A DNA stretch of 64,000 bases from Butyrivibrio fibrisolvens (GTDB taxonomy: Bacteria > Bacillota > Clostridia > Lachnospirales > Lachnospiraceae), in NCBI RefSeq assembly GCF_037113525.1, contig NZ_CP146963.1, forward strand, positions 2,666,001 to 2,730,000, given 5' to 3'. The notes under the pieces are model-generated. The model searched no databases and was not told where the DNA came from. It saw only the letters and a list, made by a program, of their open reading frames with translations. Shown piece after piece: positions 17,579-26,170 of the stretch. The position numbers were made by a program, and so were the translations under genes. The stretch's first letter is position 1; every line of letters starts with the position of its first letter.

Positions 17579-20008
17579 TCAAGATTCGTAATCTTCTATT
17601 ATTGCATAGTAGGCATCTTTTTTCTGCATGTCCTTATCAAACAGAAGCGGATTCTCTCCAGTTCTCCAGGTATGAGCATCATCTATGCCCCATACTGTGA
17701 TACTTGTGATATTGTATCCCTGGTTCTTAAGTTCAAGCATGCCTGTAAAATATGCCTTATAAAGATCAGCCTGTTTCTGATATTCAGCAGCTGTGTCTGA
17801 CTTAACACCTATATCAAGCTCTGTTCCCTGTACTTCATATCCTGCTTCAAGGAATGATTTTGCTGTTTCAAGGAACTTATCAATATCATCACTTGTTGAA
17901 AGATGTGACTGCATTCCGATTCCATCGATCCAGCCTTTTTCCTTAATTTCAGACAGATTCTCAAGTATCAGGTCACCCTTCCACATACATGAATAGTCAT
18001 TGTAGAAAAGAGTCATCTCATCAGATGCATATTTGTTAGCATATTCAAAAGCTCTGACATAATAATCAGGTCCAACAACTTCATACCAGAGGTTGTTCTT
18101 CTGTCTGATTCCGTTCTCATCGCCATCGCCAACATCGAATGCTTCGTTGACAACATCTACTGCATAGATAAGTCCGGGATGCTCTTCTTCAAAGTATGTG
18201 AGAACTGACTTAATATAGCTCTCCATTCTCTTGAGCATTGTCTCTCTGTCAACAAGTTCGCCATCGTCTGTGTAGTCCTCAGTAAAGAACCATCTTGGAG
18301 TCTGACTGTGCCATACAAGTGTATGAAGTCTCATCTGAATGCCATTCTCTTCGCAGTACTCAATACTTGGCTGGCAGTTATCAAAATGTACAGCCGGCTC
18401 ATAATATGAATCCGGAAGACCTTTTGCAGATGCATCCTTATCAAGGAGTGATTCAGGTTTCATCTCGTTTTCACAAGTGATACTGTTGAAGTTATCCTTA
18501 ACTGCAGCATCAAAAGCTGTCATATTGTTAAATACGTTGTTTGGAAGAGCAACACCGAGTTTAAATGCATCAGCATATACATCAAGCATTGTCGTTCCGG
18601 CAAGCTCTGAAGCCGCAGCCTTTGCACTTCTGTCCTGGGTATATGTCATCTCTTCGTCTGAGTATGCAAGTGCAAGGATCGTGAACTTCTTATCTTCACT
18701 GCCCTCTGCCATCTTGATCTCAAGCTTATGTGAAGCAACTTCAGTATCTTCAAAAACGATCTCTACATTGTTATTGTTCCAGCCATCAGCTCTATTAGCA
18801 TCGATGGTAGCCATAAGCTCACCATCTACATATACTTCTGCTTCCCCGTATTCTGAATTATTAGCTGCTTTATAGTCAAGAAGGATATTCTTACAGTTAA
18901 CTTCCATAACAAACGGATCATTGCCGCTAACATCATGTGACCAGTTGTCAGGGAATGTAACTTCATCACATCTTACTGACTGATGCACCTCTGTATCAGT
19001 CAGAGTAAAGCTTCCTGTACTAACCTTTGCCCCATTTGAATCCTTGCTTGTAACAAGCTTCATATTGAGGAAATCAGGTGAATAGTAGTATGTTTCAGGA
19101 ACAGGAGCAATCTTGGAAGTAGCAGTACCTGTCTTTACTTTCTTGTCGATCTCATCGATGAGATTCATCATGGTATCAGCCATGATCTTGTGACCAAGAG
19201 CTGTTGGATGATATTCATCGCTGAAATACAGAGCATCAGAAAGATCTCCTGACTCAAATGCTGCTGCAGTACCGTCTTTAACGCTTACCATAGGAAGTCC
19301 GTACAGATTACCTACAGGAATGTAGAGATCTTCGAGATTCCACTTGGTCTTAAAGACAGCGAACATAAGCATCACTGCTGTCTTATCATCCTGCTCCAGG
19401 ATCTGTCTTACAAGACTTTCATATGCTCTTCCTTCTGTAGGCTCCTGATAATCATTAACAGCAAACTCTACAACTACAAGATCAGGTGTTTCGCTGCAAT
19501 TAGCTGTAACATCTTTGTCATAGCGCATGATGCCAAGAGCTGAAGGTGTTCCGCCAACGCCGGCATTTACATATTCTATCTCTGCATCAGGATACTTTTC
19601 CTCAAGCATTGTAATGAACTGATCACAGTAAGACTTGGTAACATCTTTAACTCCGCCGCCCTCTGTGATAGAACCGCCGATCATTGCAATGGTAACCTTT
19701 TCGCCATCACGAAGCTTTCTTACAACATTCTCCAGCCTTCCATTTGTACCGGTCGAAAGAAGACCTGCTTCTATTGCTTCCTGGTACCATTCCTGTTCAT
19801 AGATGTTAGTACTTCCAGATGTCTGCGTGGAAGCTGCTGCACTGGAGTCTGAAGCTTCAGTTGAAGCATCCGTAGTAGCTTGTGTTGATGCTTCCTGTGA
19901 GCTTTCTCCCTGAGCCGAAGATGCTGCGCCGCTGTCATTTGCAGCGCTGCATCCGGCTATACATACCATATTTATAGCAAGTAATAACCCAACTATTCTT
20001 TTTTTCAT
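17579..20008 (-). CDS. Secreted lipoprotein: SGNH acetylxylan esterase fused to GH10 endo-xylanase
   Basis: This 809-residue protein starts with a lipoprotein signal ending in the lipobox IAGC (Cys20), then a Ser/Thr/Ala-rich linker. Residues about 105-290 are an SGNH/GDSL esterase: block I MIGGSITEGGG, block II GVGGTPSALGIMRYD, block III VVEFAVNDYQEP and block V DEYHPTALGHK. Residues about 315-465 form a beta-rich module. Residues about 485-805 are GH10: FKLGVALPNN, HTLVWHSQTPRWFF, acid/base Glu in VDVVNEAFDVG, nucleophile Glu in QGTELDIGV, and SITVWGIDDAHTWR. One surface-anchored protein should thus both deacetylate and cut xylan. The next gene upstream encodes a related SGNH protein without export signal. 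Confidence 0.93.
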   Translation of the reverse strand: MKKRIVGLLLAINMVCIAGCSAANDSGAASSAQGESSQEASTQATTDASTEASDSSAAASTQTSGSTNIYEQEWYQEAIEAGLLSTGTNGRLENVVRKLRDGEKVTIAMIGGSITEGGGVKDVTKSYCDQFITMLEEKYPDAEIEYVNAGVGGTPSALGIMRYDKDVTANCSETPDLVVVEFAVNDYQEPTEGRAYESLVRQILEQDDKTAVMLMFAVFKTKWNLEDLYIPVGNLYGLPMVSVKDGTAAAFESGDLSDALYFSDEYHPTALGHKIMADTMMNLIDEIDKKVKTGTATSKIAPVPETYYYSPDFLNMKLVTSKDSNGAKVSTGSFTLTDTEVHQSVRCDEVTFPDNWSHDVSGNDPFVMEVNCKNILLDYKAANNSEYGEAEVYVDGELMATIDANRADGWNNNNVEIVFEDTEVASHKLEIKMAEGSEDKKFTILALAYSDEEMTYTQDRSAKAAASELAGTTMLDVYADAFKLGVALPNNVFNNMTAFDAAVKDNFNSITCENEMKPESLLDKDASAKGLPDSYYEPAVHFDNCQPSIEYCEENGIQMRLHTLVWHSQTPRWFFTEDYTDDGELVDRETMLKRMESYIKSVLTYFEEEHPGLIYAVDVVNEAFDVGDGDENGIRQKNNLWYEVVGPDYYVRAFEYANKYASDEMTLFYNDYSCMWKGDLILENLSEIKEKGWIDGIGMQSHLSTSDDIDKFLETAKSFLEAGYEVQGTELDIGVKSDTAAEYQKQADLYKAYFTGMLELKNQGYNITSITVWGIDDAHTWRTGENPLLFDKDMQKKDAYYAIIEDYES

Positions 20009-20111
20009 TTCGTAACCCTACCTGTTATGTTTTTTACCCGAATAAAATACCCTATTATCAGTCAGATAATGGAAAATCCCCAACTTAGAACGTCTTATCT
20101 TTAGAAATGAT

Positions 20112-21818
20112 TTATCTTACGACACCAAATCCAAGAATCGTGAAGCTCTTTTCTTCGCTTCCCTTAGCCATCCTGACTTCGACTTTTCTCTTCTTACACT
20201 CCTTATCATTAAGGATGATAAGCGGATTACAATGTACCCAACCGATATCCAAAGGATTGATACTTCTTACAAATTCTCCGTCAACATAAACTTCAGCAAC
20301 GCCTTCAAGAGGGCTTCCTGAATCCTTGTTGATGATAAGAAGACGCTTTGCTTCAATCTCCATGGTAAAAGGCTTTGTAAATGAACCATGCTTTTTAGCA
20401 TCAAATCTCCAGTTATTTGGAAATTCAGGAGTTCCCTTAATATCCATGTTCATTTCAACTGCCTGAAGTTCTGTATCTGTGCTGTCGAAATCGCCCGCAT
20501 CGATAACAGCTTCAACTGGCATGTCTTTTTTATCAAGAAGGACTACTGTGTCAAAGTCTGTACCAATAGGTGATACAACCTTGTCAAAGTCAGTGTCTTC
20601 ATCGCTCTTACTTACTACCAGATCCTTCATCACCTGTTCAAGGCACATAGCCATGACGCTGTGACCTGTGTTGGTCGGATGGAATACATCGTAGAAGTAC
20701 TGAGCCTTGGTAATGAGTCTTCCTGTATCCTTGGTCTTATAGAACTGGTCTGTTACGCACTTTTTAAGGCTGACCATAGGAAGATTATAAGCTCTTCCTA
20801 CAGGTGAAAGTCTCTCCTCAAGGTTATAATCATTAGCAAATACGGAGAAAAGAACTATAACTGCTGGTTTGCTTACGCCATTCCAGATCTTTCTTATAAG
20901 GCTTTCAAAGCATACGCCCTTAGTCTCATCACCTTCATCGTTAACAGCAAACTCAACGATGACAATATCAGGTTCTACCTGACCATCACGCCTTACATCT
21001 CTGTCATAACGGATCATTCCAAGCTCTGAAGGAGTACCGCCAACTCCGGCTTTTACATAGTGGATATTTTCATCCTTTCCTGTGAGCTTCTTGAAAGCTT
21101 CATAGGTCTTGTAAGCATAGCACTCTGTGTTGATCGGAACAGCGCCTGCGCCCTGTGTGATAGAACCTCCGATAAAAGCGATCGTTGTATCTTCGCCGCG
21201 CTTTGCCTTTTCAACTGCCTTATTAAATCTATAAGAGTTACCAACCTGGACTACGCTGTCCTTAACATGGACTGCGAATTCTTTGCTTGTAAGATCAGCA
21301 GGTGTATCCTCTTCCTGAGGTGGAGCATCAAAGCCATCATTAAGATAAAGCTTAACTGTTACATTAGCTGTAAATTCGTTTGCGCCATATTCAAAGCGAA
21401 GCTGTCCAACTTCCTTATCTTCATCAGTAAGATCAATGGCAGACAGATCAAGAAGGTGCTCTGAGCCGTTACATTCTACAGGCATCTCGAGAAGCGTTCC
21501 ACCGCCAAGAAGATCATTTTTACCATAGAACTGGAATACGAACTTACATTCTGTATCTTTATCACATCCATCAACTATAACGCCTATGCTGTGAACGAGC
21601 TTTTTAAAGCCTTCCGCAGTCTTAAGCATATCTATAAGATTTTCATCAGAAAGATTTCCAACGAACTTACTTGCTTCAATAAGTCTTCCACCATCAAGAT
21701 AGATAGGAGTAATACCCTTTCCATCAGGAAGAGGGAACGCAAATACGTTCTTGTCTTTCATCAGATAAAAAAACTGTCTCTTTTTCTCCGGATCTCTTGG
21801 AGCAACCGGTCCACGCAT
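20112..21818 (-). CDS. Cytoplasmic SGNH-family carbohydrate esterase (probable acetylxylan esterase)
   Basis: The protein has 568 residues and no signal peptide. An N-terminal beta-rich module (about 1-190) precedes an SGNH hydrolase (about 205-395): AFIGGSITQGAGA with the catalytic Ser, GVGGTPSELGMIRYDRDV, VIVEFAVNDEGDE, and YDVFHPTNTGHSVMA with the Asp/His pair. A C-terminal beta-sandwich (about 420-566) resembles the one linking esterase and xylanase in the next gene. The two catalytic domains are clearly homologous (GGSIT-G-GA, GVGGTPS-LG). Lack of export suggests it removes acetyl groups from imported xylo-oligosaccharides. The start follows a GAGGAATTAGAC ribosome-binding region. Confidence 0.87.
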   Translation of the reverse strand: MRGPVAPRDPEKKRQFFYLMKDKNVFAFPLPDGKGITPIYLDGGRLIEASKFVGNLSDENLIDMLKTAEGFKKLVHSIGVIVDGCDKDTECKFVFQFYGKNDLLGGGTLLEMPVECNGSEHLLDLSAIDLTDEDKEVGQLRFEYGANEFTANVTVKLYLNDGFDAPPQEEDTPADLTSKEFAVHVKDSVVQVGNSYRFNKAVEKAKRGEDTTIAFIGGSITQGAGAVPINTECYAYKTYEAFKKLTGKDENIHYVKAGVGGTPSELGMIRYDRDVRRDGQVEPDIVIVEFAVNDEGDETKGVCFESLIRKIWNGVSKPAVIVLFSVFANDYNLEERLSPVGRAYNLPMVSLKKCVTDQFYKTKDTGRLITKAQYFYDVFHPTNTGHSVMAMCLEQVMKDLVVSKSDEDTDFDKVVSPIGTDFDTVVLLDKKDMPVEAVIDAGDFDSTDTELQAVEMNMDIKGTPEFPNNWRFDAKKHGSFTKPFTMEIEAKRLLIINKDSGSPLEGVAEVYVDGEFVRSINPLDIGWVHCNPLIILNDKECKKRKVEVRMAKGSEEKSFTILGFGVVR

Positions 21819-21840
21819 GTCTAATTCCTCTTTTCATTAA

Positions 21841-21888
21841 GGCATATTGCCCCGGCTGGTCTTAAAACTTATGCCAAGACAATATGCC
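21841..21888 (-). other. Intercistronic hairpin before the esterase gene
   Basis: GGCATATTG at 21841-21849 pairs with CAATATGCC at 21880-21888, with a smaller inner stem between. It lies between the GH3 stop (21972) and the esterase start (21818). On the leftward transcript no U-run follows, so it looks more like an mRNA processing or stability hairpin than a terminator. Confidence 0.45.
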
Positions 21889-21971
21889 AATTTTTTAAGA
21901 TCTTAAATTCATAAAGAATGCATTAAATGTGCATTTATTATTATTTTTGATTTAACATCCGCTTAACGTCA

Positions 21972-24080
21972 TTAAAATTCGATTTCTACGTGAGCAGCCC
22001 TTTCACCAGTAAGAGCTTCACTTCTGGAGTCAGGGCCAGCGAATCCTACGTAGATATCAGCCTTAGATCCCTCGAATACTCTCTCGCCTTCTTCGTTAAC
22101 AACTGAAAGTGCGCTCTTCGGAACAATAAACTTAACTGTCTTAGTTTCGCCCTTAGAAAGCTCAAGTCTTTCGAAGTCAACAAGGTGAGCGTTAGGAACT
22201 TCAAGAGCTGAATCAGCGACCTTAAGGTAAAGCTGAAGAACATCGCTTACGTCAGCATCTCCTGTGTTAGCAACTACTGCCTCAACCTCTGCATCACCAT
22301 CTGCAAATGTCTTTGTAACCTTAAGCTCCTTAACAGCAGTCTTTGAATATGTAAGACCATATCCGAATGGGAAAAGAACCTTATCGTCATCTTCGATGAA
22401 TCTGTATGTTCTACCCTTCATGCTGTAGTCTGTGAACTCAGGAAGGTCTTCAAGTGAGTTATAAATTGTAACAGGGAGCTTACCTGAAGGAGACTTCTCA
22501 CCAAAGAGGATCTTGGCAATGCTTCTTCCGCCCTGTCCGCCCGGGTACCATGTCTGAAGAACAGCTGCGCAGTTCTCGTTAGCAAATCTAAGATCCATAG
22601 CGCTTCCTGTCATAACAAGAAGAATGATAGGCTTACCTGTCTTAACAAGTGCATCGAAAAGTACTTCCTGGCTCTCAGGGAACTCAAGTGTATTCTTATC
22701 ACCTGATGCATAGGAGTTACCTGTATCTCCCTCTTCACCTTCAAGTGTCTCATCAAGACCAAGGCAAAGGATTGTAAGATCAGTATTTTCTGCAGCGATA
22801 ACTGCTTCTGTAACTCTGTCGTTAACCTTAGCAAGGTTCTCTTCCTTGTCCATGAACAGGTGAGATCCCTTAGCGTAATGTACGCTGATGTCATCTCCTG
22901 CTTCGTCCATGATTCCTTCAAGAACAGTTACGTGTCTTCCAGGTGTTCCATGATAGTTACCAATAAGAGCAGCTCTTGAATCAGCATTAGGACCGATAAC
23001 AGCAATGCTCTTGATTTCTTTCTTGTTAAGAGGAAGGATTCCATCATTCTTAAGAAGAACAACACTTTCAAGTGCAGCCTTATCAGCAAGCTGTCTGTGC
23101 TCCTTAGTATCGATATCCTTGAATCCAAGACCATCCCACTCGTTTTCTTCGAACATTCCAAGCATGAAACGTGTTGTGAAAAGTCTTACGCAGGACTCTC
23201 TTACTGTCTTTTCATCGATAAGACCTTTTCTCTTAGCAGAAAGGATCTTCTGGTATGTGCATCCGCAGTTAACATCGCAGCCGGCTTCAAGTGCAAGCTT
23301 AACACTTCTTTCAGGAGTCTTAGTAACCATGTGATTCTCATGGAAGTCTCTGATAGCCCAGCAGTCAGATACATAGTGACCCTTGAAGCCCCACTTGCCA
23401 CGAAGGACATCCTTCATGAGGTAGTTGTGACCGCAGCATGGCTCGCCGTTTGTTCTGTTGTAAGCGCCCATAACAGCTTCAACTTCGCCTTCCTTAACAC
23501 ATGCTTCAAAAGCAGGAAGATATGTCTCATACATCTCCTTAAGGCTTACTTTGGCATCAAATGAATGACGAAGTGCCTCAGGACCTGAATGAACCGCAAA
23601 GTGCTTAGCACAGGCTGCAGCAAGCATAGTCTTGGACTTGCCCTGAATACCTTTAATGAAAGGAACTGCCATCTTGGAGATATGTGTAGGATCTTCTCCG
23701 TATGTCTCCTGGCCTCTTCCCCAACGAGGATCTCTGAAGAGGTTTACGTTAGGTGACCAGATTGTAAGTCCCTTGTAAATATCTCTGTCGCCTCTCTTTG
23801 ATGATTCGTTATATCTTGCTCTTGCCTCTACACCGATGCAGTTACCGATCTCTTCCATAAGCTCTTTATCGAAAGTAGCTCCAAGACCGATTGACTGTGG
23901 GAATACAGTAGCGGTTCCACTACGAGCAAGACCGTGCAGTCCCTCGTTCCACCAGTTATATTCCGGAACTCCCAGTCTCTCGATTGCAGGGGAATCATAA
24001 CGAAGCTGAGATGCCATCTCTTCGAAGGTCATCTTCTTTACAAGATCTTCTGCTTTTTTTCTTGCTTCTTCTCTGTTCAT
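21972..24080 (-). CDS. GH3 beta-xylosidase / beta-glucosidase
   Basis: The 702-residue enzyme has the usual three-part GH3 plan and no signal peptide. The N-terminal TIM-barrel domain includes YNWWNEGLHGLARSG, LTIWSPNVNLFRDPRWGRGQETYGEDP and AACAKHFAVHSGPE, with nucleophile Asp in GHYVSDCWAIRDFH near residue 250. The alpha/beta sandwich domain has SVVLLKNDGILPL, AVIGPNADSR and TWYPGGQGG. A C-terminal fibronectin III-like domain (about 590-700) follows. The AGCDVNCGCTY segment after the nucleophile is more like xylosidases than glucosidases, so cytoplasmic xylobiose or short xylo-oligomer cleavage is most likely. It is the first gene of the leftward xylan series; the long hairpin at 24121-24417 lies just upstream. 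Confidence 0.93.
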   Translation of the reverse strand: MNREEARKKAEDLVKKMTFEEMASQLRYDSPAIERLGVPEYNWWNEGLHGLARSGTATVFPQSIGLGATFDKELMEEIGNCIGVEARARYNESSKRGDRDIYKGLTIWSPNVNLFRDPRWGRGQETYGEDPTHISKMAVPFIKGIQGKSKTMLAAACAKHFAVHSGPEALRHSFDAKVSLKEMYETYLPAFEACVKEGEVEAVMGAYNRTNGEPCCGHNYLMKDVLRGKWGFKGHYVSDCWAIRDFHENHMVTKTPERSVKLALEAGCDVNCGCTYQKILSAKRKGLIDEKTVRESCVRLFTTRFMLGMFEENEWDGLGFKDIDTKEHRQLADKAALESVVLLKNDGILPLNKKEIKSIAVIGPNADSRAALIGNYHGTPGRHVTVLEGIMDEAGDDISVHYAKGSHLFMDKEENLAKVNDRVTEAVIAAENTDLTILCLGLDETLEGEEGDTGNSYASGDKNTLEFPESQEVLFDALVKTGKPIILLVMTGSAMDLRFANENCAAVLQTWYPGGQGGRSIAKILFGEKSPSGKLPVTIYNSLEDLPEFTDYSMKGRTYRFIEDDDKVLFPFGYGLTYSKTAVKELKVTKTFADGDAEVEAVVANTGDADVSDVLQLYLKVADSALEVPNAHLVDFERLELSKGETKTVKFIVPKSALSVVNEEGERVFEGSKADIYVGFAGPDSRSEALTGERAAHVEIEF

Positions 24081-24120
24081 TAATTAGTACCTCTCATCTT
24101 ATTAACAGCTATAAATAGCT

Positions 24121-24417
24121 TCTGAAAATTCATGTATATAGGGTTGCCCTAGGTTTTGCCGATTCCTGGGGCTAGCAGTTTATAAAGGATTTTTGAGTCT
24201 CTCGAGTATTACAATTCAAGGCATGATATCTGGATTTTTATATTCTTGGATCCAAACTCGCTTCGCTCAGACATGTGGATCCAAAACAGAATATAAAAAT
24301 CCATCTATCAGGCTCTTGAATTTAGTAATACTCTCAAAGACTCAAAAATCCTTTATAAACTGCCATCCCCAGGAATCCCCAAAGTTTAGGCAATTCTTAT
24401 ATGTATGATTTTCAGTT
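24121..24417 (+). repeat. Long structured hairpin element, copy A
   Basis: About 296 bases fold back on themselves. Outer arms CTGAAAAT.../...ATTTTCAG enclose GATTCCTGGGG/CCCCAGGAATC, then a nearly perfect 37-base stem starting AGCAGTTTATAAAGGATTTT. The conserved internal segments ATTCAAGGCATGATATCTGG (left) and CCATCTATCAGGCTCTTGAA (right) follow. A stem ATTTTTATATTCT/AGAATATAAAAAT, an apical TTGGATCCA/TGGATCCAA stem and the loop AACTCGCTTCGCTCAGACAT complete it. Copies B (29254) and C (56179) share the loop segments but have different stem sequences. It lies in the 712-base gap between GH3 and the membrane-protein gene at 24793; that gap also holds a terminator and decayed copy D. Confidence 0.85.
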
Positions 24418-24544
24418 TATTATAGCTTTATTCTTGATTTGCTATTAATGCACAGGTTATACCATCTACACCTGTAACATGATATTTAGAATTATATTTA
24501 TTAATTGCATAGGCTTCTATTCAGATATACACAATTACTTCTCA

Positions 24545-24770
24545 TATATTGCGATATAAAAGCGAAAACTCTTCCCTATGATAAAAAACGCAAAAGCGAG
24601 CATCATCTATCGTAAAACGACAGATGATGCTCGCTTTTATTCCGTTTAGTATCTGACTGCTTGAGCGCAAACGAGTTTTCATACCCCGGATTATAAAAGT
24701 TTCTGATATCATGCCTTGAATTTCAATTACTTTTCGACTCAAAAATCTTTTATATATTGCCACTCACAGG
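24545..24770 (-). repeat. Decayed hairpin element, copy D (opposite orientation)
   Basis: Read on the - strand, bases 24770 to 24660 align with the left arm of copies A-C: TATAAAAGATTTTTGAGTC, then AAATTCAAGGCATGATATC, then a diverged stem, then the loop-like AACTCGTTTGCGCTCAAGCA. The matching right arm is largely lost; a partial match remains near 24551-24570 (GATATAAAAGCGAAAACTC). A separate terminator hairpin lies inside it. It is probably a degenerate copy in inverted orientation to copy A. Confidence 0.6.
24592..24637. terminator. Strong bidirectional terminator hairpin
   Basis: AAAAGCGAGCATCATCT at 24592-24608 pairs exactly with AGATGATGCTCGCTTTT at 24621-24637, extended by TCGT/ACGA around a short loop. 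On the - strand it would end the transcript of the membrane-protein gene that stops at 24793. Confidence 0.75.
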
Positions 24771-24792
24771 ACACCGTCAGCATCTCTACTGG

Positions 24793-25767
24793 TTACTGCA
24801 CTGATTCGACAGCTTTATTATCTAAGCCAGTTTTGAGGCTACCTGCATAATTAATTCCAAGCCCAATAAAAAATAATATCAGCGAAATATTAAAAAACCA
24901 ACCTGTAGACTTGTCAATATAAAAATTAACTTCATCAATTACAAATGCACTTCTATCACTTACACTATTTTCTAATATTTCATAGTAAATAGGGGCAAGA
25001 AAATAATCAGCTCGAACAACTATTGTTGTAAGAATCGAGATCAGAACTGCAAACAAGCCTTCCTTTTTGGAAATCCTATTAGCTAAAATAGTCATAACAA
25101 ATATTACCAGCAGGCAAATCTGTATTGTACTATCCAAAAGACCATACACAGGCCATGACTCGATTTCTTCCACCTTGCCAACACCAATTTTTGTAGCAAT
25201 CCCTTTTTGATCAAAATTCATGACAATCTTAAACAATGTTATAAAAAGCATCAGTACAGCGGAAATCTTAATGGATACTCCTTTGAACTTATCTTTAACT
25301 TCACATCTGCCACCAATGATCATTCCAATAGCTAAAAAGAAAAAGGCCACAGACAACACAATCGGTAATCTAGTATAAGTATACGAATAGCTATTCAATC
25401 TGCCATATGATGTCCAAAAATCAAAGTTAGCTATCAGCCAGTAATCATGAGGTATAAAAAAATCACCTGAATGTAAAATAAAAATTAGGCCAAATAAAAT
25501 AGCAAATATGACCGCAAAACCAATATTAGGTTTTTTCATTATAGTTATCCCAACAAAAGCCACAAAAGACAAGGCAAGCATAAGAATAGGCGCACCTGAA
25601 ATATAATAAAAATAATATCCAATTTTATAAACGTCTGTTCCATACTTACTAAGTATTAATGCTTGATTTTGTCCGATATAAGAATTAATTACAAAGACAA
25701 CAATCTGAGATAATAACGCAACAAAACTAAGCCACTTAGCTTTTTTCATAAAAACACTTTTTTCCAT
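24793..25767 (-). CDS. Integral membrane protein, unknown function
   Basis: I do not recognise the family of this 324-residue protein. It has about eight hydrophobic stretches, for example WLSFVALLSQIVVFVI near the start, ILMLALSFVAFVGITIM, IGFAVIFAILFGLIFIL, LPIVLSVAFFFLAIGMI and ILTTIVVRADYFLAPIYYEI. A soluble tract of about 30 residues (DEVNFYIDKST) precedes the last helix. No catalytic or transport motif stands out. It is transcribed alone, leftward, and ends at the terminator at 24592. AT content is higher than in the neighbouring glycosidase genes, which fits a separately acquired or fast-evolving gene. Confidence 0.7.
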   Translation of the reverse strand: MEKSVFMKKAKWLSFVALLSQIVVFVINSYIGQNQALILSKYGTDVYKIGYYFYYISGAPILMLALSFVAFVGITIMKKPNIGFAVIFAILFGLIFILHSGDFFIPHDYWLIANFDFWTSYGRLNSYSYTYTRLPIVLSVAFFFLAIGMIIGGRCEVKDKFKGVSIKISAVLMLFITLFKIVMNFDQKGIATKIGVGKVEEIESWPVYGLLDSTIQICLLVIFVMTILANRISKKEGLFAVLISILTTIVVRADYFLAPIYYEILENSVSDRSAFVIDEVNFYIDKSTGWFFNISLILFFIGLGINYAGSLKTGLDNKAVESVQ

Positions 25768-25924
25768 ACCTAAAAAATCTCCTTTAAAACTTTAATTTTT
25801 CTCCCCAAACTGAATATCCCCAGTATATTTATGTACAAATCATTATTTTATCCCCATAAAAAATGACCTTGTAACTTATAAGTTTTGAATCACAAATTCA
25901 AAGATGCAGTATTGTAACCAACCG

Positions 25925-26170
25925 TTACCACCTTTTTACCGGGCATCTTGAATCAATCTTCAATGCACGAATCTCCACATAGCAGCCGCATTTAAGGCAG
26001 GTGGCTTCAAGAAGGCTGTCGCACTCCCTGCAAATTTCAAGACGCTCCTTATACTTTTGATCTGAAGCTTTCTCATTATCAGCAAGAAGCGCACGTGTTC
26101 TTTGCACGTGCGCATAGATATCTTCTTTGCCTGCAAGTTCGTATAGAAAGCATCTCTTGCATTTATTCAT
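25925..26170 (-). CDS. Small cysteine-rich protein (DUF6171-like)
   Basis: The protein is 81 residues with paired cysteines: CKRC at residues 4-7, then CRECD, then CLKCGCY, and a final C near the end (SRCPVKRW). The spacing suggests zinc binding, and the overall pattern matches small DUF6171-type proteins of Clostridia. Its ATG overlaps the stop of the GH51 gene by four bases (ATGA), so translation is coupled. The function is unknown; identical placement after carbohydrate genes would only hint at a housekeeping or regulatory role. Confidence 0.75.
   Translation of the reverse strand: MNKCKRCFLYELAGKEDIYAHVQRTRALLADNEKASDQKYKERLEICRECDSLLEATCLKCGCYVEIRALKIDSRCPVKRW

Noticed and set aside
20255..20275. 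ACCGATAT resembling a sigma-28 -10
   Set aside because: It lies inside the esterase coding region with no downstream gene on that strand; chance match.
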